38,624 nucleotides of DNA from Parabacteroides faecalis (GTDB lineage Bacteria > Bacteroidota > Bacteroidia > Bacteroidales > Tannerellaceae), in assembly GCF_022809355.1 (NCBI RefSeq), contig NZ_JAKZMM010000038.1:1-38624 (forward strand), read 5' to 3'. A program made the translations under genes and the position numbers. Positions within the stretch are counted from its first letter, which is position 1, and each line of letters opens with the position of its first letter. Under the pieces are notes generated by a model, which saw only the letters and a list, made by a program, of their open reading frames with translations, was not told where the DNA came from and searched no databases. This document shows positions 26,067 through 35,742 of this stretch, in pieces.

Positions 26067-27920
26067 TTATAATTCCAGAATATATACACCACGGGCAGCA
26101 ATGTTCATTGTGTTCGCAATATCAATTGTTTTGCCGCTGATTACATCTTTTCCTGCTTGTTTCCCTTGTATAACTTCTTGGAAGCGATTCATTTCTAGCG
26201 TTCTATCTTCATTCGTTCCATTCATCACGACAAGCACAGTTTGATTGCCTTTTACACGAGCATAAACATAGCATCCGCTTTCATCAGGAGTATAATGAAT
26301 CAATTGACCTGTGGTAACAGCTTCGGATTGTATTCTCCAGTTCAAGAGTCTCTTGAGATAATCCCAGGCTTGGTTCTGCAGATCCGTTCGTCCGGTAGAC
26401 ATGAATGCGTCAACGGGATCACCAGTCCAACCTCCAGGAAAGTCTTTTCGGATATTTCCGTCTCCTTCAGACTTATTTCCGTACATCAGAATCTCTGTCC
26501 CGTAGTAAATTTGTGGAATACCTCGGGTTGTCAGCAAGAAAGCAATGGCCTGTTTATATCTGCGTAGGTCATTCTCATCCTTTTGCATGAAACGGCTGAT
26601 GTCGTGGTTATCGAGAAAGATTAAAATGTTATTCGGATTAGGGAATAAGAAATCCTGAGCAATTACTTCATAAATCTTGAATAGTCCGCCTTCTGATCCT
26701 TCATTGCTGGAACAATTCTCGTTAAAAGCCTTTTGGCTAGTAAATGTCAAATCGAAATCCATCACTGTCTTCAGATGACTGTCCGAATGATTGAGAGCCG
26801 AGCCTTGTTGCCACCAGGCAGAAGCACTTCCCTTCGGATACCAGGCTTCTCCCACGATGTTGAAGTTCGGATATTCCTTTTCAACTTCCTGACACCATTC
26901 TGCCATGAAGTCGTAGTCGGCATACGGATGCGTATCTTGTCGGATACCATCAATCCGGGCATATTCGATCCACCAAATACTGTTTTGAATCAGATAACGG
27001 GCCAAGTGCCTATTTTGTTGGTTTAAATCCGGCATACCCACGCTGAACCAACCTTTTACAAGCCTGTCCTTCTCGGATTGGGGCGCATGTATATCCATCA
27101 ACGTCCATTTGTAATGAGTTGTTTGCACGAATTGGGATTGATTGTTCAGCCAATCAGAACAAGGTAAATCGTTCATCCACCAGTGTGAGCTACCACAATG
27201 ATTGAAGATCATGTCCATGACGACTTTCATTCCTTTTTCGTGTGCCTTGTCTACCAACTCTATGTATTCTTCATTACTGCCTAAGCGAGGATCTACCTGA
27301 TAAAAATCGGTGATGGCATATCCATGGTATGAACCACCTGGCATTTTGTTTTCCAATACCGGATTTAACCAAATGGTAGTGAAACCTAAATCTCGAATAT
27401 AATCCAGCTTGTTGATAATTCCCCGTAAATCACCTCCATGACGAGCATTGGGATTGGAACGGTTGACTTTGACATCGTCTAAGTTGTCATTAGATGGATC
27501 CGCATTAGCGAAACGATCAGGTGTAATTAGATACATAACATCTGCCGATGTAAATCCTGCTGCTCCCGTTTTGGGATTCCTTTCTTTTAGTTCTATGGAT
27601 TTAACCGTTGTTTCCTTACCTTTATGGAAAATTATATTCAGTACTCCCGGAGTTGTCTTATTGGATATATTGAGGTAAAGGAACAGGTAATTGGGATTTT
27701 CCACATTTACCACTTCCTTGATTTTAACCCCAGGATAATCAATAGATACTTCGGAACCCGAAATATTTTCTCCATAGACCATCAGTTGTAATTCTGGGTT
27801 TTTCATTCCGACCCACCAACATGCTGGTTCCATACGTTTGATTTCGATGGACATTGCAGTATTAGCAATCCATCCAATGAGCGTGATCAATAAGATTAGC
27901 TTTTTCATAAGTCTGTTCAT
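26067..27920 (-). CDS. GH13 alpha-amylase/neopullulanase, SusA-like
   Basis: 617 aa, the same length as SusA of B. thetaiotaomicron. Signal peptide (LMKKLILLITLIGWIANTAMS); start at ATG 27920 or at the in-frame ATG 27908. An N-terminal beta domain (about 25-115; WWVGMKNPELQLMVYG) of the cyclomaltodextrinase-N type precedes the TIM barrel. GH13 regions are intact: VVMDMIFNHCG, ARIDGIRQDTH (nucleophile Asp), FNIVGEAW (acid/base Glu) and ILIFLDNHDISRF. A small C-terminal domain ends GVYILEL. Role: periplasmic cleavage of maltooligosaccharides or cyclodextrins. The other sus genes are absent, so regulation by a SusR-type sensor is only a guess. Confidence 0.93.
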   Translation of the reverse strand: MNRLMKKLILLITLIGWIANTAMSIEIKRMEPACWWVGMKNPELQLMVYGENISGSEVSIDYPGVKIKEVVNVENPNYLFLYLNISNKTTPGVLNIIFHKGKETTVKSIELKERNPKTGAAGFTSADVMYLITPDRFANADPSNDNLDDVKVNRSNPNARHGGDLRGIINKLDYIRDLGFTTIWLNPVLENKMPGGSYHGYAITDFYQVDPRLGSNEEYIELVDKAHEKGMKVVMDMIFNHCGSSHWWMNDLPCSDWLNNQSQFVQTTHYKWTLMDIHAPQSEKDRLVKGWFSVGMPDLNQQNRHLARYLIQNSIWWIEYARIDGIRQDTHPYADYDFMAEWCQEVEKEYPNFNIVGEAWYPKGSASAWWQQGSALNHSDSHLKTVMDFDLTFTSQKAFNENCSSNEGSEGGLFKIYEVIAQDFLFPNPNNILIFLDNHDISRFMQKDENDLRRYKQAIAFLLTTRGIPQIYYGTEILMYGNKSEGDGNIRKDFPGGWTGDPVDAFMSTGRTDLQNQAWDYLKRLLNWRIQSEAVTTGQLIHYTPDESGCYVYARVKGNQTVLVVMNGTNEDRTLEMNRFQEVIQGKQAGKDVISGKTIDIANTMNIAARGVYILEL

Positions 27921-27977
27921 TTAATGAATAATTTATTTTGAATTGATCTGTAACTTTAGGTCTGATTTCATGGTATG

Positions 27978-27985
27978 CAAATATA
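27978..27985 (-). promoter_or_regulatory. -7 promoter box of the amylase gene
   Basis: On the minus strand the sequence reads TATATTTG followed by CATACC, a good TAnnTTTG match, 58 bp upstream of ATG 27920. No clear TTTG is seen 20 bp upstream. Confidence 0.5.
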
Positions 27986-28015
27986 GCCAGGATTCCTTAT
28001 AAAGACAGCATGCTA

Positions 28016-28240
28016 TTATAAAGATATAGAAATTTTTAATGGAAGCGATTCGTACGAATTACCTATCATGAATTCAAATTTTCCCCCCCGGTTCAAACAT
28101 CCATTTGCCATTCCTTTGATCTAATTCCAGTTCCTTTTTGTTAACCAGCAATACTACATTTTTGCTTTCTCCTGTTTTGAAGTGTTCACGCTTGAAGGCT
28201 TTCTGCTCCTTTTGGGGTGCATTGTGCGATGATATGCTGA
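28016..28240 (-). pseudogene. remnant of a GH3 beta-glucosidase C-terminus
   Basis: Read on the minus strand, about 28245 down to 28016 encodes HNAPQKEQKAFKREHFKTGE, then SKNVVLLVNKKELELD and GKWMFEPGG. This is the fibronectin-III-like C-terminal domain of family 3 glycoside hydrolases (compare the usual KELKGFKRV...L.AGES and W.VEPG.FEI.IG). A run of seven C's at 28083-28089 shifts the frame: with one base fewer it continues KFEFMIGNSYESLPLKISIS to a stop at 28016-28018, the expected family ending. The rest of the gene is missing; upstream of about 28245 I see no GH3 sequence. So this is a decayed 3' fragment next to the amylase gene. The remaining gap (28246-28490) has no gene that I can see. 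Confidence 0.65.
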
Positions 28241-28490
28241 TTCAGATTATTTATAATGTCGTAAAGCTATTTGCCTTTTGATACTTTTGAACAATGTTTT
28301 TACATATTAACAAATAATCAGTTGTACTAATGCCTCAATTAGCTTTTCAAAAGTTGAATAATTTGTATAAAACCGACTCAATGTATCTGAATTGCAGTGC
28401 TGATTATTGGATTATTTTATAAATTCGCACACTCATCCCAACCTGTGAACGGGTTGAAGAGAAAGTACTTATTCAAATATCGTAAAGCTT

Positions 28491-30338
28491 ATGAAAGATT
28501 TTCTGCGCATATTGAGGCGCTTTGTCCCTCCTTATAAGAGGTATTTAGTGGGTAATATTTTATTCAATATACTTTCTGCCATTCTGAATTTATTCTCATT
28601 TGCCTTGATTATACCGATTTTACAGATTCTATTCAAGATAGACAAAGGTGTTTATACGTATATGCCGGTCGTTGTTGACTGGGCTAATTGGGATTCGGTG
28701 AAGGCTCTTCCGGAAATATGGAAGAATAACTTCTTTTGGTTTGTAAGTGATCTGATTGAACGTGAAGGTGGTTCGTTTACACTGATTATCTTGGGTGTCT
28801 TTCTGGTTGTCATGACTTTCTTGAAGGTGGCTTCGATGTATTTGGCCTTTTATATGATGATTCCTATCCGGACAGGTGTTGTACGAGATATTCGCAATCA
28901 GATCAATCGGAAGATTACGCAGCTTTCGTTGGGCTTTTTCTCGGAAGAGCGGAAAGGTGATATCTTGGCGCGTGTCTCCGGTGATGTGAATGAGATAGAA
29001 GCCTCAATTATGAGTTCCTTGGATATGTTGTTCAAGAACCCGATTCTGATTTCGATTTATTTGATCGGAATGATTCTGATCAGTTGGCAGCTGACTTTAT
29101 TCGTGTTTATCCTATTGCCTTTTGCTGGTTATGTGATGGGACAAGTAGGGAAGAAGTTGAAGCGTCGTTCGTTGGAAGGACAACAGCAATGGGGCGCTTT
29201 GATGAGCCAGATCGAAGAAACCTTAGGAGGTTTGCGTATTATCAAGGCTTTTAATGCTGAGAAAAAGATACAAGACCGTTTTGAGCGGGCTAACGAACTG
29301 TTTCGTCAGACAACGACACGGGTATATCGTCGGCAGCAAATAGCTCATCCGATGAGTGAATTTTTGGGTACGGCTACGATCGCAGTAGTTTTATGGTATG
29401 GTGGTTCATTAATCTTAAGCAATAACAGTTCGATTGATGCGGCTACCTTTATTTATTATTTGGTTATATTCTATAGTATTATTAATCCGGCGAAAGATTT
29501 GAGTAAGGCGGCCTATGCCATTCAGAAAGGTTTGGCTTCAATGACTCGAATCGACAAAATTCTGATGGCTCAATCGGATATCAATGATCCGGAACAACCC
29601 AAGCCAGTGAAATTTACCCATGCTATCGAATATCGGAATGTTTGGTTCCGCTATCGGAATGATTGGGTGCTGAAAGGAATTAATCTGACGATTCCGAAAG
29701 GTAAAACGGTGGCTTTAGTAGGGCAGTCGGGCTCGGGAAAGAGCACGTTAGTTGATTTGTTACCTCGTTTCTATGATGTAACGGAAGGTTCGATAGCGAT
29801 TGATGATACGGATATCCGTCAGGTGAAACTGGTGGATCTGCGTGGCTTGATGGGAAATGTCAATCAGGAAGCGATTCTGTTTAATGATACTTTCTTCAAT
29901 AATATTGCTTTTGGTGTGGAAGGTGCCACACGGGAGCAAGTGGAAGAAGCAGCCAAAATCGCCAATGCCCACGATTTTATCATGGCTTCGGAGCATGGAT
30001 ACGATACCAATATTGGTGACCGTGGAGGAAAATTGTCCGGTGGGCAAAGGCAGCGTATCAGTATTGCGCGGGCGATCTTGAAGAATCCGCCGATTTTGAT
30101 TCTGGACGAGGCAACCTCGGCATTGGATACGGAATCGGAACATCTTGTGCAGGAAGCCTTGGAAAATTTAATGCGTAACCGAACGACGATCGTTATCGCA
30201 CACCGTTTGTCGACTATTAAGAATGCCGATGAAATATGTGTAATGCACGAAGGTGAGATCGTGGAACGTGGATGCCATGAAGATTTATTGAAGCTGGATG
30301 GTTATTATAAGCGATTGTGCGACATGCAGAGTTTCTAA
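28491..30338 (+). CDS. ABC exporter, MsbA-like (fused permease and ATPase)
   Basis: 615 aa half-transporter that works as a homodimer. The N-terminal ABC_membrane domain (about 15-330) has six hydrophobic spans, with an insert around 55-80 before the second span. The ATPase domain (about 365-610) has Walker A GQSGSGKST, Q-loop NVNQEAILFNDTF, signature LSGGQRQR, Walker B ILILDEATSALD and H-loop IVIAHRLS, so it should be active. Closest match by pattern is MsbA-type lipid A/phospholipid flippase, but drug or lipid exporters look alike. The GH95 gene starts 17 bp downstream, so they may share a transcript. Confidence 0.9.
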   Translation: MKDFLRILRRFVPPYKRYLVGNILFNILSAILNLFSFALIIPILQILFKIDKGVYTYMPVVVDWANWDSVKALPEIWKNNFFWFVSDLIEREGGSFTLIILGVFLVVMTFLKVASMYLAFYMMIPIRTGVVRDIRNQINRKITQLSLGFFSEERKGDILARVSGDVNEIEASIMSSLDMLFKNPILISIYLIGMILISWQLTLFVFILLPFAGYVMGQVGKKLKRRSLEGQQQWGALMSQIEETLGGLRIIKAFNAEKKIQDRFERANELFRQTTTRVYRRQQIAHPMSEFLGTATIAVVLWYGGSLILSNNSSIDAATFIYYLVIFYSIINPAKDLSKAAYAIQKGLASMTRIDKILMAQSDINDPEQPKPVKFTHAIEYRNVWFRYRNDWVLKGINLTIPKGKTVALVGQSGSGKSTLVDLLPRFYDVTEGSIAIDDTDIRQVKLVDLRGLMGNVNQEAILFNDTFFNNIAFGVEGATREQVEEAAKIANAHDFIMASEHGYDTNIGDRGGKLSGGQRQRISIARAILKNPPILILDEATSALDTESEHLVQEALENLMRNRTTIVIAHRLSTIKNADEICVMHEGEIVERGCHEDLLKLDGYYKRLCDMQSF

Positions 30339-30355
30339 CTTAATCAAAATAAGAG

Positions 30356-32809
30356 ATGAAAAAACTAGTAATGAAAATCATGGGTGGCTGTTGTGCTTTT
30401 TTATTGCTTGTCGGGTTATTTGCTTGCAAGGAAGTAAAAGTAAAAACAGCCAGTTCGACTGCCTATTTTTTCGATAGGCCAGCTCGGATGTGGGAAGAGA
30501 CTTTTCCCTTGGGAAACGGACGTCTGGGGATGATGCCGGATGGTGGTCTGGAAAAAGAGAAAGTGGTGTTGAATGAAATTTCTCTATGGTCGGGTAGTAA
30601 ACAGGATACGGATAATCCGCAAGCTAGTTATTCCCTGCCTGCTATTCGCCGTTTGCTGTTTGAAGGCCGGAATGATGAGGCGCAACAGTTGATGTATCAG
30701 ACTTTTGTTTGTAAAGGTGCCGGAAGCGGTCAAGGCGATGGCGCGAATGTTCCCTACGGAAGTTATCAGTTGTTCGGAAATCTGGAAATTGATTATACGT
30801 ATGCTTCCACTGATTCGGTGAGCAATTACCGTAGACAGCTGGATTTGCAGGAGGCGGTGACAACAACGTCTTTCAAGCGTGGTGGTGTCTCTTTCGTACG
30901 TGAATCGTTTACTTCTTTTACGCAGGATGTAGGGGTGATTCATCTGACAGCCGACGTAGAGAAGGCATTGAATTTCTCGTTTACCATGAATCGTCCGGAA
31001 TATGTTTCGCTGCGCTTGGAAGGGAATGATTTGTGGCTTGAAGGACAGTTGCCAGATGGAGTAGACACAACGGCTTGTCGGGGAATGAAGTTTGCTGCTT
31101 GTGCTCGTGTGTTGTTGCCTAAAGGTGGTTCGATGACGGCTCAAGACGGAAGGGTTTCGATTAAAGATGCCTCGGAGGCAATCTTGCTAGTGAGTATGGC
31201 AACGGATTATTTCCAGCCGGATTATGCCGGACAGGTTTCCCGGTTGTTGGAGCAGGCTTCTGGAAAGACTTATGCTACGCTTGAGCGTGAACATATCTCG
31301 GCGTATCAGCAATATTTCAATCGGGTAACCTTGGATTTGGGTTCTTCCGAACGGGAGAGTTGGCCGATTGATCGCCGCTTGGCTGCTTTTGCCCAGGATA
31401 AGAATGATCCGAGTTTGCAAGCTTTGTATTTTCAGTTCGGGCGGTATTTGCTGATTTCTTCTACCCGTGTAGGATTGCTGCCTCCTAATTTGCAGGGCTT
31501 ATGGTGTAATACGATCCATACGCCTTGGAATGGCGATTATCACCTGAATATTAATTTGCAGATGAATCATTGGCCGGCCGAGGTAACCAACTTGTCGGAA
31601 TTGCATCTTCCGCTGATTGAGTGAACCAAGCAGCAGGTGGCAAGTGGCGAACGTACGGCGAAGGCATATTATAATGCCAAAGGATGGGTAACGCATATTC
31701 TGGGGAATGTCTGGGAGTTTACTGCTCCGGGCGAACATCCGTCGTGGGGTGCGACCAATACTTCGGCGGCTTGGTTGTGCGAGCATTTATATACACATTA
31801 TTTATATACACGGGATTCGGCTTATCTGGCAGATGTCTATCCGGTCATGCGTGGAGCGGCTCAGTTCTTTGTCGATATGCTGGTAGAAGATCCGAAGACG
31901 AAATACTTGGTGACAGCTCCGACCACTTCGCCGGAGAATGCTTATCGCCTGCCGAACGGGAATACAGCCAGCATTTGCGCCGGTTCGACGATGGACAACC
32001 AGATCATTCGCGAGTTGTTTACCAATACGATCAATGCGGCTGCTATCTTGGGTGTGGATAGCGACTTTGCCCAGGTGTTGGTTGCCAAGAAGGCGCGTTT
32101 GATGCCGACTTCGATCGGGCGTGACGGACGCATCATGGAGTGGTTGCAGGAATATGAGGAGGTGGAACCCCATCACCGCCATGTTTCCCATCTGTATGGG
32201 CTCTATCCGGGGAATGAAATCTCATGGGACAAGACGCCCGAACTGGCCGAAGCGGCACGCAAGACGTTGCTTGCCCGGGGTGATGAAAGTACAGGTTGGT
32301 CGATGGCGTGGAAGATTAATTTCTGGGCGCGCTTGCGGGATGGCAACCATGCCTGGAAGTTGTTGACGGATTTGTTGCGTCCTTGTGTGGATACTAAAAC
32401 CAACATGGTGAACGGTGGAGGTACGTATCCGAATCTTTTCTGTGCTCATCCTCCTTTCCAGATCGATGGTAACTTTGGTGGTTGTGCCGGTGTGGCCGAG
32501 ATGTTGCTCCAAAGTCAGTATGGTTGTATAGAAGTGCTTCCGGCTTTGCCTACTGCTTGGGCAAACGGCAGTTTTTCGGGGTTGAAAGCCTTGGGTGGCG
32601 CCGAAGTGTCGGCAGAATGGAAAGAAGGTGCAGTCGAGTGGATGACGGTGAAAGCTACTCATGAAGGCGATTTCCACATCAAACTCCCGCGTAAGGATGC
32701 TTCGCCTCTCAGCTTGTTGGTGAACCAAAAAGCCATTTCCCTTCCGGTAGTGGATGGAACGATCACGGTCAGCTTGAAAGTAGGGGATATATTGACCGTT
32801 CAATATTAA
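30356..32809 (+). pseudogene. GH95 alpha-L-fucosidase gene interrupted by an in-frame stop
   Basis: One frame of 818 codons, with a TGA at codon 423 (31622-31624). Restoring Trp (TGG) gives LHLPLIEWTKQQVASGERTA, the normal GH95 sequence, so one G-to-A change explains the break. The first half (422 aa) has a lipoprotein signal (LFAC), the N-terminal beta domain and the substrate/water-binding Asn pair HLNIN (N398, N400). The second half, from 31625, has the GWVTHILGNVWEF, AGSTMDNQIIRELF, EVEPHHRHVSHLYGLYPG and NLFCAHPPFQIDGNFGG regions with the acid/base; it has no good start (GTG 31637 only). The two pieces would not give an active enzyme unless the stop is read through or the base is a sequencing error. 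Normal role: removing terminal alpha-1,2-fucose from host glycans. Confidence 0.85.
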
Positions 32810-32853
32810 GCAACATACGTAGCCTATTCCTGGGGTTGCGTCTTTCAAATAAC

Positions 32854-32893
32854 AACCGCGGCGGTCCTTTTCGGGAACCGCCGCGGTTTTATT
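32854..32893. terminator. strong hairpin terminator
   Basis: 12-bp GC-rich stem AACCGCGGCGGT (32854-32865) / ACCGCCGCGGTT (32877-32888) followed by TT and an AT-rich tail. It lies between the GH95 gene and the converging thioredoxin-like gene and may stop both. Confidence 0.88.
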
Positions 32894-32935
32894 TAATAGA
32901 TAACTTCTTCTGATAGCTTTTCTGTTAGTAATTGC

Positions 32936-34039
32936 TTATTTCTTAGTCAAAACTTCTTTGATTTTGGCTTCCAATACCTCGCCACGTAAGTCACGCGCCA
33001 GAATCGTTCCATCCGGAGCAAATAAAATAATCAGCGGTACGTAGTCAAAACCATACAAGGCGAATGGCTGTTTTTGCGCATTGACAAGCTGAGGCCAGGT
33101 CATCTTCAACTCTTCGATGGCTTGGATGGATTTCTCCTTTTCGTCCCAGACCGCCACGCTCAGCACTTCCAAACCTTGGTTTTTGTATTTGGCGTAAACT
33201 TGTGCAATATTCGGAATTTCTTCCCGACAAGGGCCACACCAGCTCGCCCAGAAATCGACGAGGACGAACTTGTAGCCACGTCCTACATAGTCGGACAACG
33301 AAGCCTCGCTTCCGTCCGGGCGTTCGGCCTTGAAATCTACGAAAGGTTTCCCGACGGCTGTATTCAGTGATGCCTCTACTTGTTGGACTCTTTCTTGCAC
33401 ATCGTTGTCTTTTCTCATCTTCTCCCCAAGTAGACGGGCTCCTCCCATGATTTGTTCAGGTGAAAAGTACATGGAATGTAATGTTAGAAAGGCACTTTTC
33501 CCAACCAGATTATCCGGATTCCGTTGGATAAAATCGTAAATCGATTCGGCCCATGCCGGGATAAAATGTTCGTTCATATAGGCTCTAGCTTGGATGATCT
33601 TTTCTGATTCTGGTACATCCAGCGAATTGCGGAAAGCGGTTACTTCCTTGATGAGAATTTGCTGTGTGCTGTCGTTCATTTGGGTCAGCCGGTTGTATTC
33701 ATCATTAAGCGGTGTTCCGGAAGGCTGGTTGGGCTTGGATAAGTCGATTGAGATTTCGCCCGGTTCCAAAATGAAGGTAGTATATTTATGGGGTATTACG
33801 GTGTAGATGATCCGGACAGAATCGACTTGTCCGGTGCAGGTAAACGAGTTGTTTGTTATAACCGCACTGTCTATTTTCTGGTTGGAAGCTTGGTCGTATA
33901 AATAAATGGTGTCGCCATTGTATGTAGAATCAGGTAAGATTCCGTGAACTACATACGTGTTGCTTGGTCGTTGGGTACAGGCACTTCCTGCCAAGAGGAT
34001 TGCCATTGCACCAGAAAGGAATGTACTTAGTTTTTTCAT
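32936..34039 (-). CDS. TlpA/AhpC-type thioredoxin-fold lipoprotein with DUF4369-like N-terminal domain
   Basis: 367 aa from ATG 34039 (an upstream in-frame ATG at 34051 adds four residues). Lipoprotein signal MKKLSTFLSGAMAILLAGSAC. Residues about 25-120 form a beta-rich DUF4369-like domain (VVHGILPDSTYNGDTIYLYD), a helical linker follows, and the C-terminal 140 residues are a thioredoxin fold with the redox motif WCGPC in LVDFWASWCGPCREEIPNI and the cis-Pro in YVPLIILFAPDG. Such proteins reduce or isomerise disulphides in the periplasm; substrates are unknown. It is monocistronic. Confidence 0.9.
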   Translation of the reverse strand: MKKLSTFLSGAMAILLAGSACTQRPSNTYVVHGILPDSTYNGDTIYLYDQASNQKIDSAVITNNSFTCTGQVDSVRIIYTVIPHKYTTFILEPGEISIDLSKPNQPSGTPLNDEYNRLTQMNDSTQQILIKEVTAFRNSLDVPESEKIIQARAYMNEHFIPAWAESIYDFIQRNPDNLVGKSAFLTLHSMYFSPEQIMGGARLLGEKMRKDNDVQERVQQVEASLNTAVGKPFVDFKAERPDGSEASLSDYVGRGYKFVLVDFWASWCGPCREEIPNIAQVYAKYKNQGLEVLSVAVWDEKEKSIQAIEELKMTWPQLVNAQKQPFALYGFDYVPLIILFAPDGTILARDLRGEVLEAKIKEVLTKK

Positions 34040-34086
34040 GTTGTGATACATTATATATATAATAAAAGTGCATGTGAAAAGCTTAT

Positions 34087-34142
34087 AAAAAAGGTCTTTC
34101 CCGTTGTTCCGCCTTTTGCGAAACTTCGGAAAAGACCTTTTT
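34087..34142 (-). terminator. rho-independent terminator after the CoA-transferase gene
   Basis: Inverted repeat AAAAAGGTCTTT (34088-34099) / AAAGACCTTTTT (34131-34142), 12 bp, with a 31-nt loop that can pair further (CCG/CGG). On the minus strand it is followed by a T-run, so it ends the CoA-transferase transcript. Confidence 0.85.
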
Positions 34143-34171
34143 CACAGATAGTAATCAGTCAGGATACCGAT

Positions 34172-35668
34172 TTACTTATTATATTCTTCCCATTTTACAT
34201 TGTGCATATCGCCACTCTTGGCAAACTCTTCATGGAAAGCGAAACAGCATTTCAAGTTCTGCGGAGTTTGTCCCTTGATACCCATTTCAAGGTATTCGTT
34301 CAGCAATGGACGGTAATCCGGATGAACGCAGTTGTCGATGATGCAACGTGCACGCTGGATAGGTGATTTACCACGCAAGTCGGCAACACCGTATTCAGTA
34401 ATGATGATCTTAACCGAGTGTTCGCTGTGATCCAAGTGAGAAACCATCGGAACAAACGAACTGATCTTACCATCTTTAGCCGTAGAAGGAGTGGTGAAGA
34501 TTGACAGCATAGCCGAACGGGTAAAGTCGCCCGAACCACCGATACCATTCATCATCTTCGTACCCAATACGTGTGTAGAGTTAACGTTACCGAAGATATC
34601 TGCTTCCAAAGCCGTATTCATTGCGATCAAGCCCAGACGGCGAGCCACTTCCGGATTGTTTGAAATTTCCTGCGGACGCAACAAAATCTTGTCTTTGAAG
34701 AAATCAAGGTGACTGTAAATATCGTCGATTGCCTCGTTGCTGACTGACAGAGAGCAACCGCTGGCGAATTTAACGCGACCTTCTTTCATCAATTTGATAA
34801 CGGCATCCTGGATAACTTCTGTATAAACGTTGAATGCTGGGATTTCTTCGTTTTCACCCATGCAACCCAATACGGCGTTGGCTACGTTGCCTACACCACT
34901 TTGTACCGGAACAAATTCTTTCGGCAGACGGCCTGCACGGATTTCGCTTACCAAGAAATCTGCTACATTCTTACCGATAGCCAATGTTACATCATCTAGC
35001 GGAGCGAAAGGTTTGCCTTCATTGGGTTCGCTTGTCTTAACAACACCTACGATTTTAGCCGGATCAACCTTTACATACGGCAAACCGATACGGTCTGACG
35101 GAGTAAATACTGGGATTTCACGACGGTAAGGAGGATCAGCCGGTTCGTAAATATCGTGCATACCACGGATTTCCTTCGGATGTTTGTCATTTAATTCAAC
35201 GATGATGCGATCGGCCATACGGCAGATTGTAGGCAGAATACCCACACCGCAAGTCGGAACGATTTCACCATCTTCTGTCACATCGGCAGCTTCAACAATG
35301 GCAACATCGATTTTTCCTAAGAAGCCATAACGTAAGTCCTGTGCCAGTTCCGACAAGTGCATATCGAAATATTCTGCTTGGTGTGCGTTTAACGCATTAC
35401 GCAAATCTTTATTCGATTGATACGGAGTACGGAATTTAATTGCATTGGCACGAGCCAGTTCTCCATCCAGTTTATCACCTGTAGAAGCACCTGTAAACAT
35501 ACCGATTTTAAATGGATTTCCTTTTTCGTGTTCTTCAATTGCCTTTCTGGCAATAGCGCCCGGAACCACTTTCGGGCATCCTGCGGGAGTAAAACCACTG
35601 AAACCCACATTATCGTCGTTGTGAACGAAAGCAGCAGCTTCTTCTGCTGTCATAAATTTTAAAGCCAT
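34172..35668 (-). CDS. succinyl-CoA:acetate CoA-transferase (acetyl-CoA hydrolase/transferase family)
   Basis: 498 aa, the usual length for this family (PF02550/PF13336). Recognisable parts: VGFSGFTPAGCPKVVPGAI, the GVGNVANAVLGCM glycine-rich loop, FNVYTEVIQDAVI with the probable catalytic Glu, and SHLDHSEHSVKIIITEYGVADLRG. These enzymes move CoA between succinyl-CoA or acetyl-CoA and acetate; in Bacteroidetes they take part in acetate and succinate/propionate fermentation. It has its own promoter (-7 box TAAGTTTG, complement of 35706-35713) and terminator. Confidence 0.93.
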   Translation of the reverse strand: MALKFMTAEEAAAFVHNDDNVGFSGFTPAGCPKVVPGAIARKAIEEHEKGNPFKIGMFTGASTGDKLDGELARANAIKFRTPYQSNKDLRNALNAHQAEYFDMHLSELAQDLRYGFLGKIDVAIVEAADVTEDGEIVPTCGVGILPTICRMADRIIVELNDKHPKEIRGMHDIYEPADPPYRREIPVFTPSDRIGLPYVKVDPAKIVGVVKTSEPNEGKPFAPLDDVTLAIGKNVADFLVSEIRAGRLPKEFVPVQSGVGNVANAVLGCMGENEEIPAFNVYTEVIQDAVIKLMKEGRVKFASGCSLSVSNEAIDDIYSHLDFFKDKILLRPQEISNNPEVARRLGLIAMNTALEADIFGNVNSTHVLGTKMMNGIGGSGDFTRSAMLSIFTTPSTAKDGKISSFVPMVSHLDHSEHSVKIIITEYGVADLRGKSPIQRARCIIDNCVHPDYRPLLNEYLEMGIKGQTPQNLKCCFAFHEEFAKSGDMHNVKWEEYNK

Positions 35669-35705
35669 GATATTTATATTTTAGGTAATATTCTAAATTT
35701 GTTTG

Positions 35706-35713
35706 CAAACTTA
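35706..35713 (-). promoter_or_regulatory. -7 promoter box of the CoA-transferase gene
   Basis: Minus strand reads TAAGTTTG followed by CAAAC, matching TAnnTTTG, 38 bp before ATG 35668. The 3' end of the upstream minus-strand gene is only 30 bp away, so the promoter sits in the short gap. Confidence 0.6.
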
Positions 35714-35742
35714 CAAAAATAACAACAATGGACCGTCTATAA

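Noticed and set aside
28259-28489. Repeated TCGTAAAGCT at 28259 and 28480
   Set aside because: Two copies of a 10-mer in AT-rich intergenic DNA with no other shared flank; not enough to call an element.
31637-32809. Second half of GH95 as an independent gene starting at GTG
   Set aside because: It continues the same frame and the same domain as the first half; no ribosome binding site and the fold would be incomplete.
32222-32848. 208-aa minus-strand frame inside the GH95 gene
   Set aside because: Shadow of the GH95 coding sequence; it crosses the end of that gene without its own signals.
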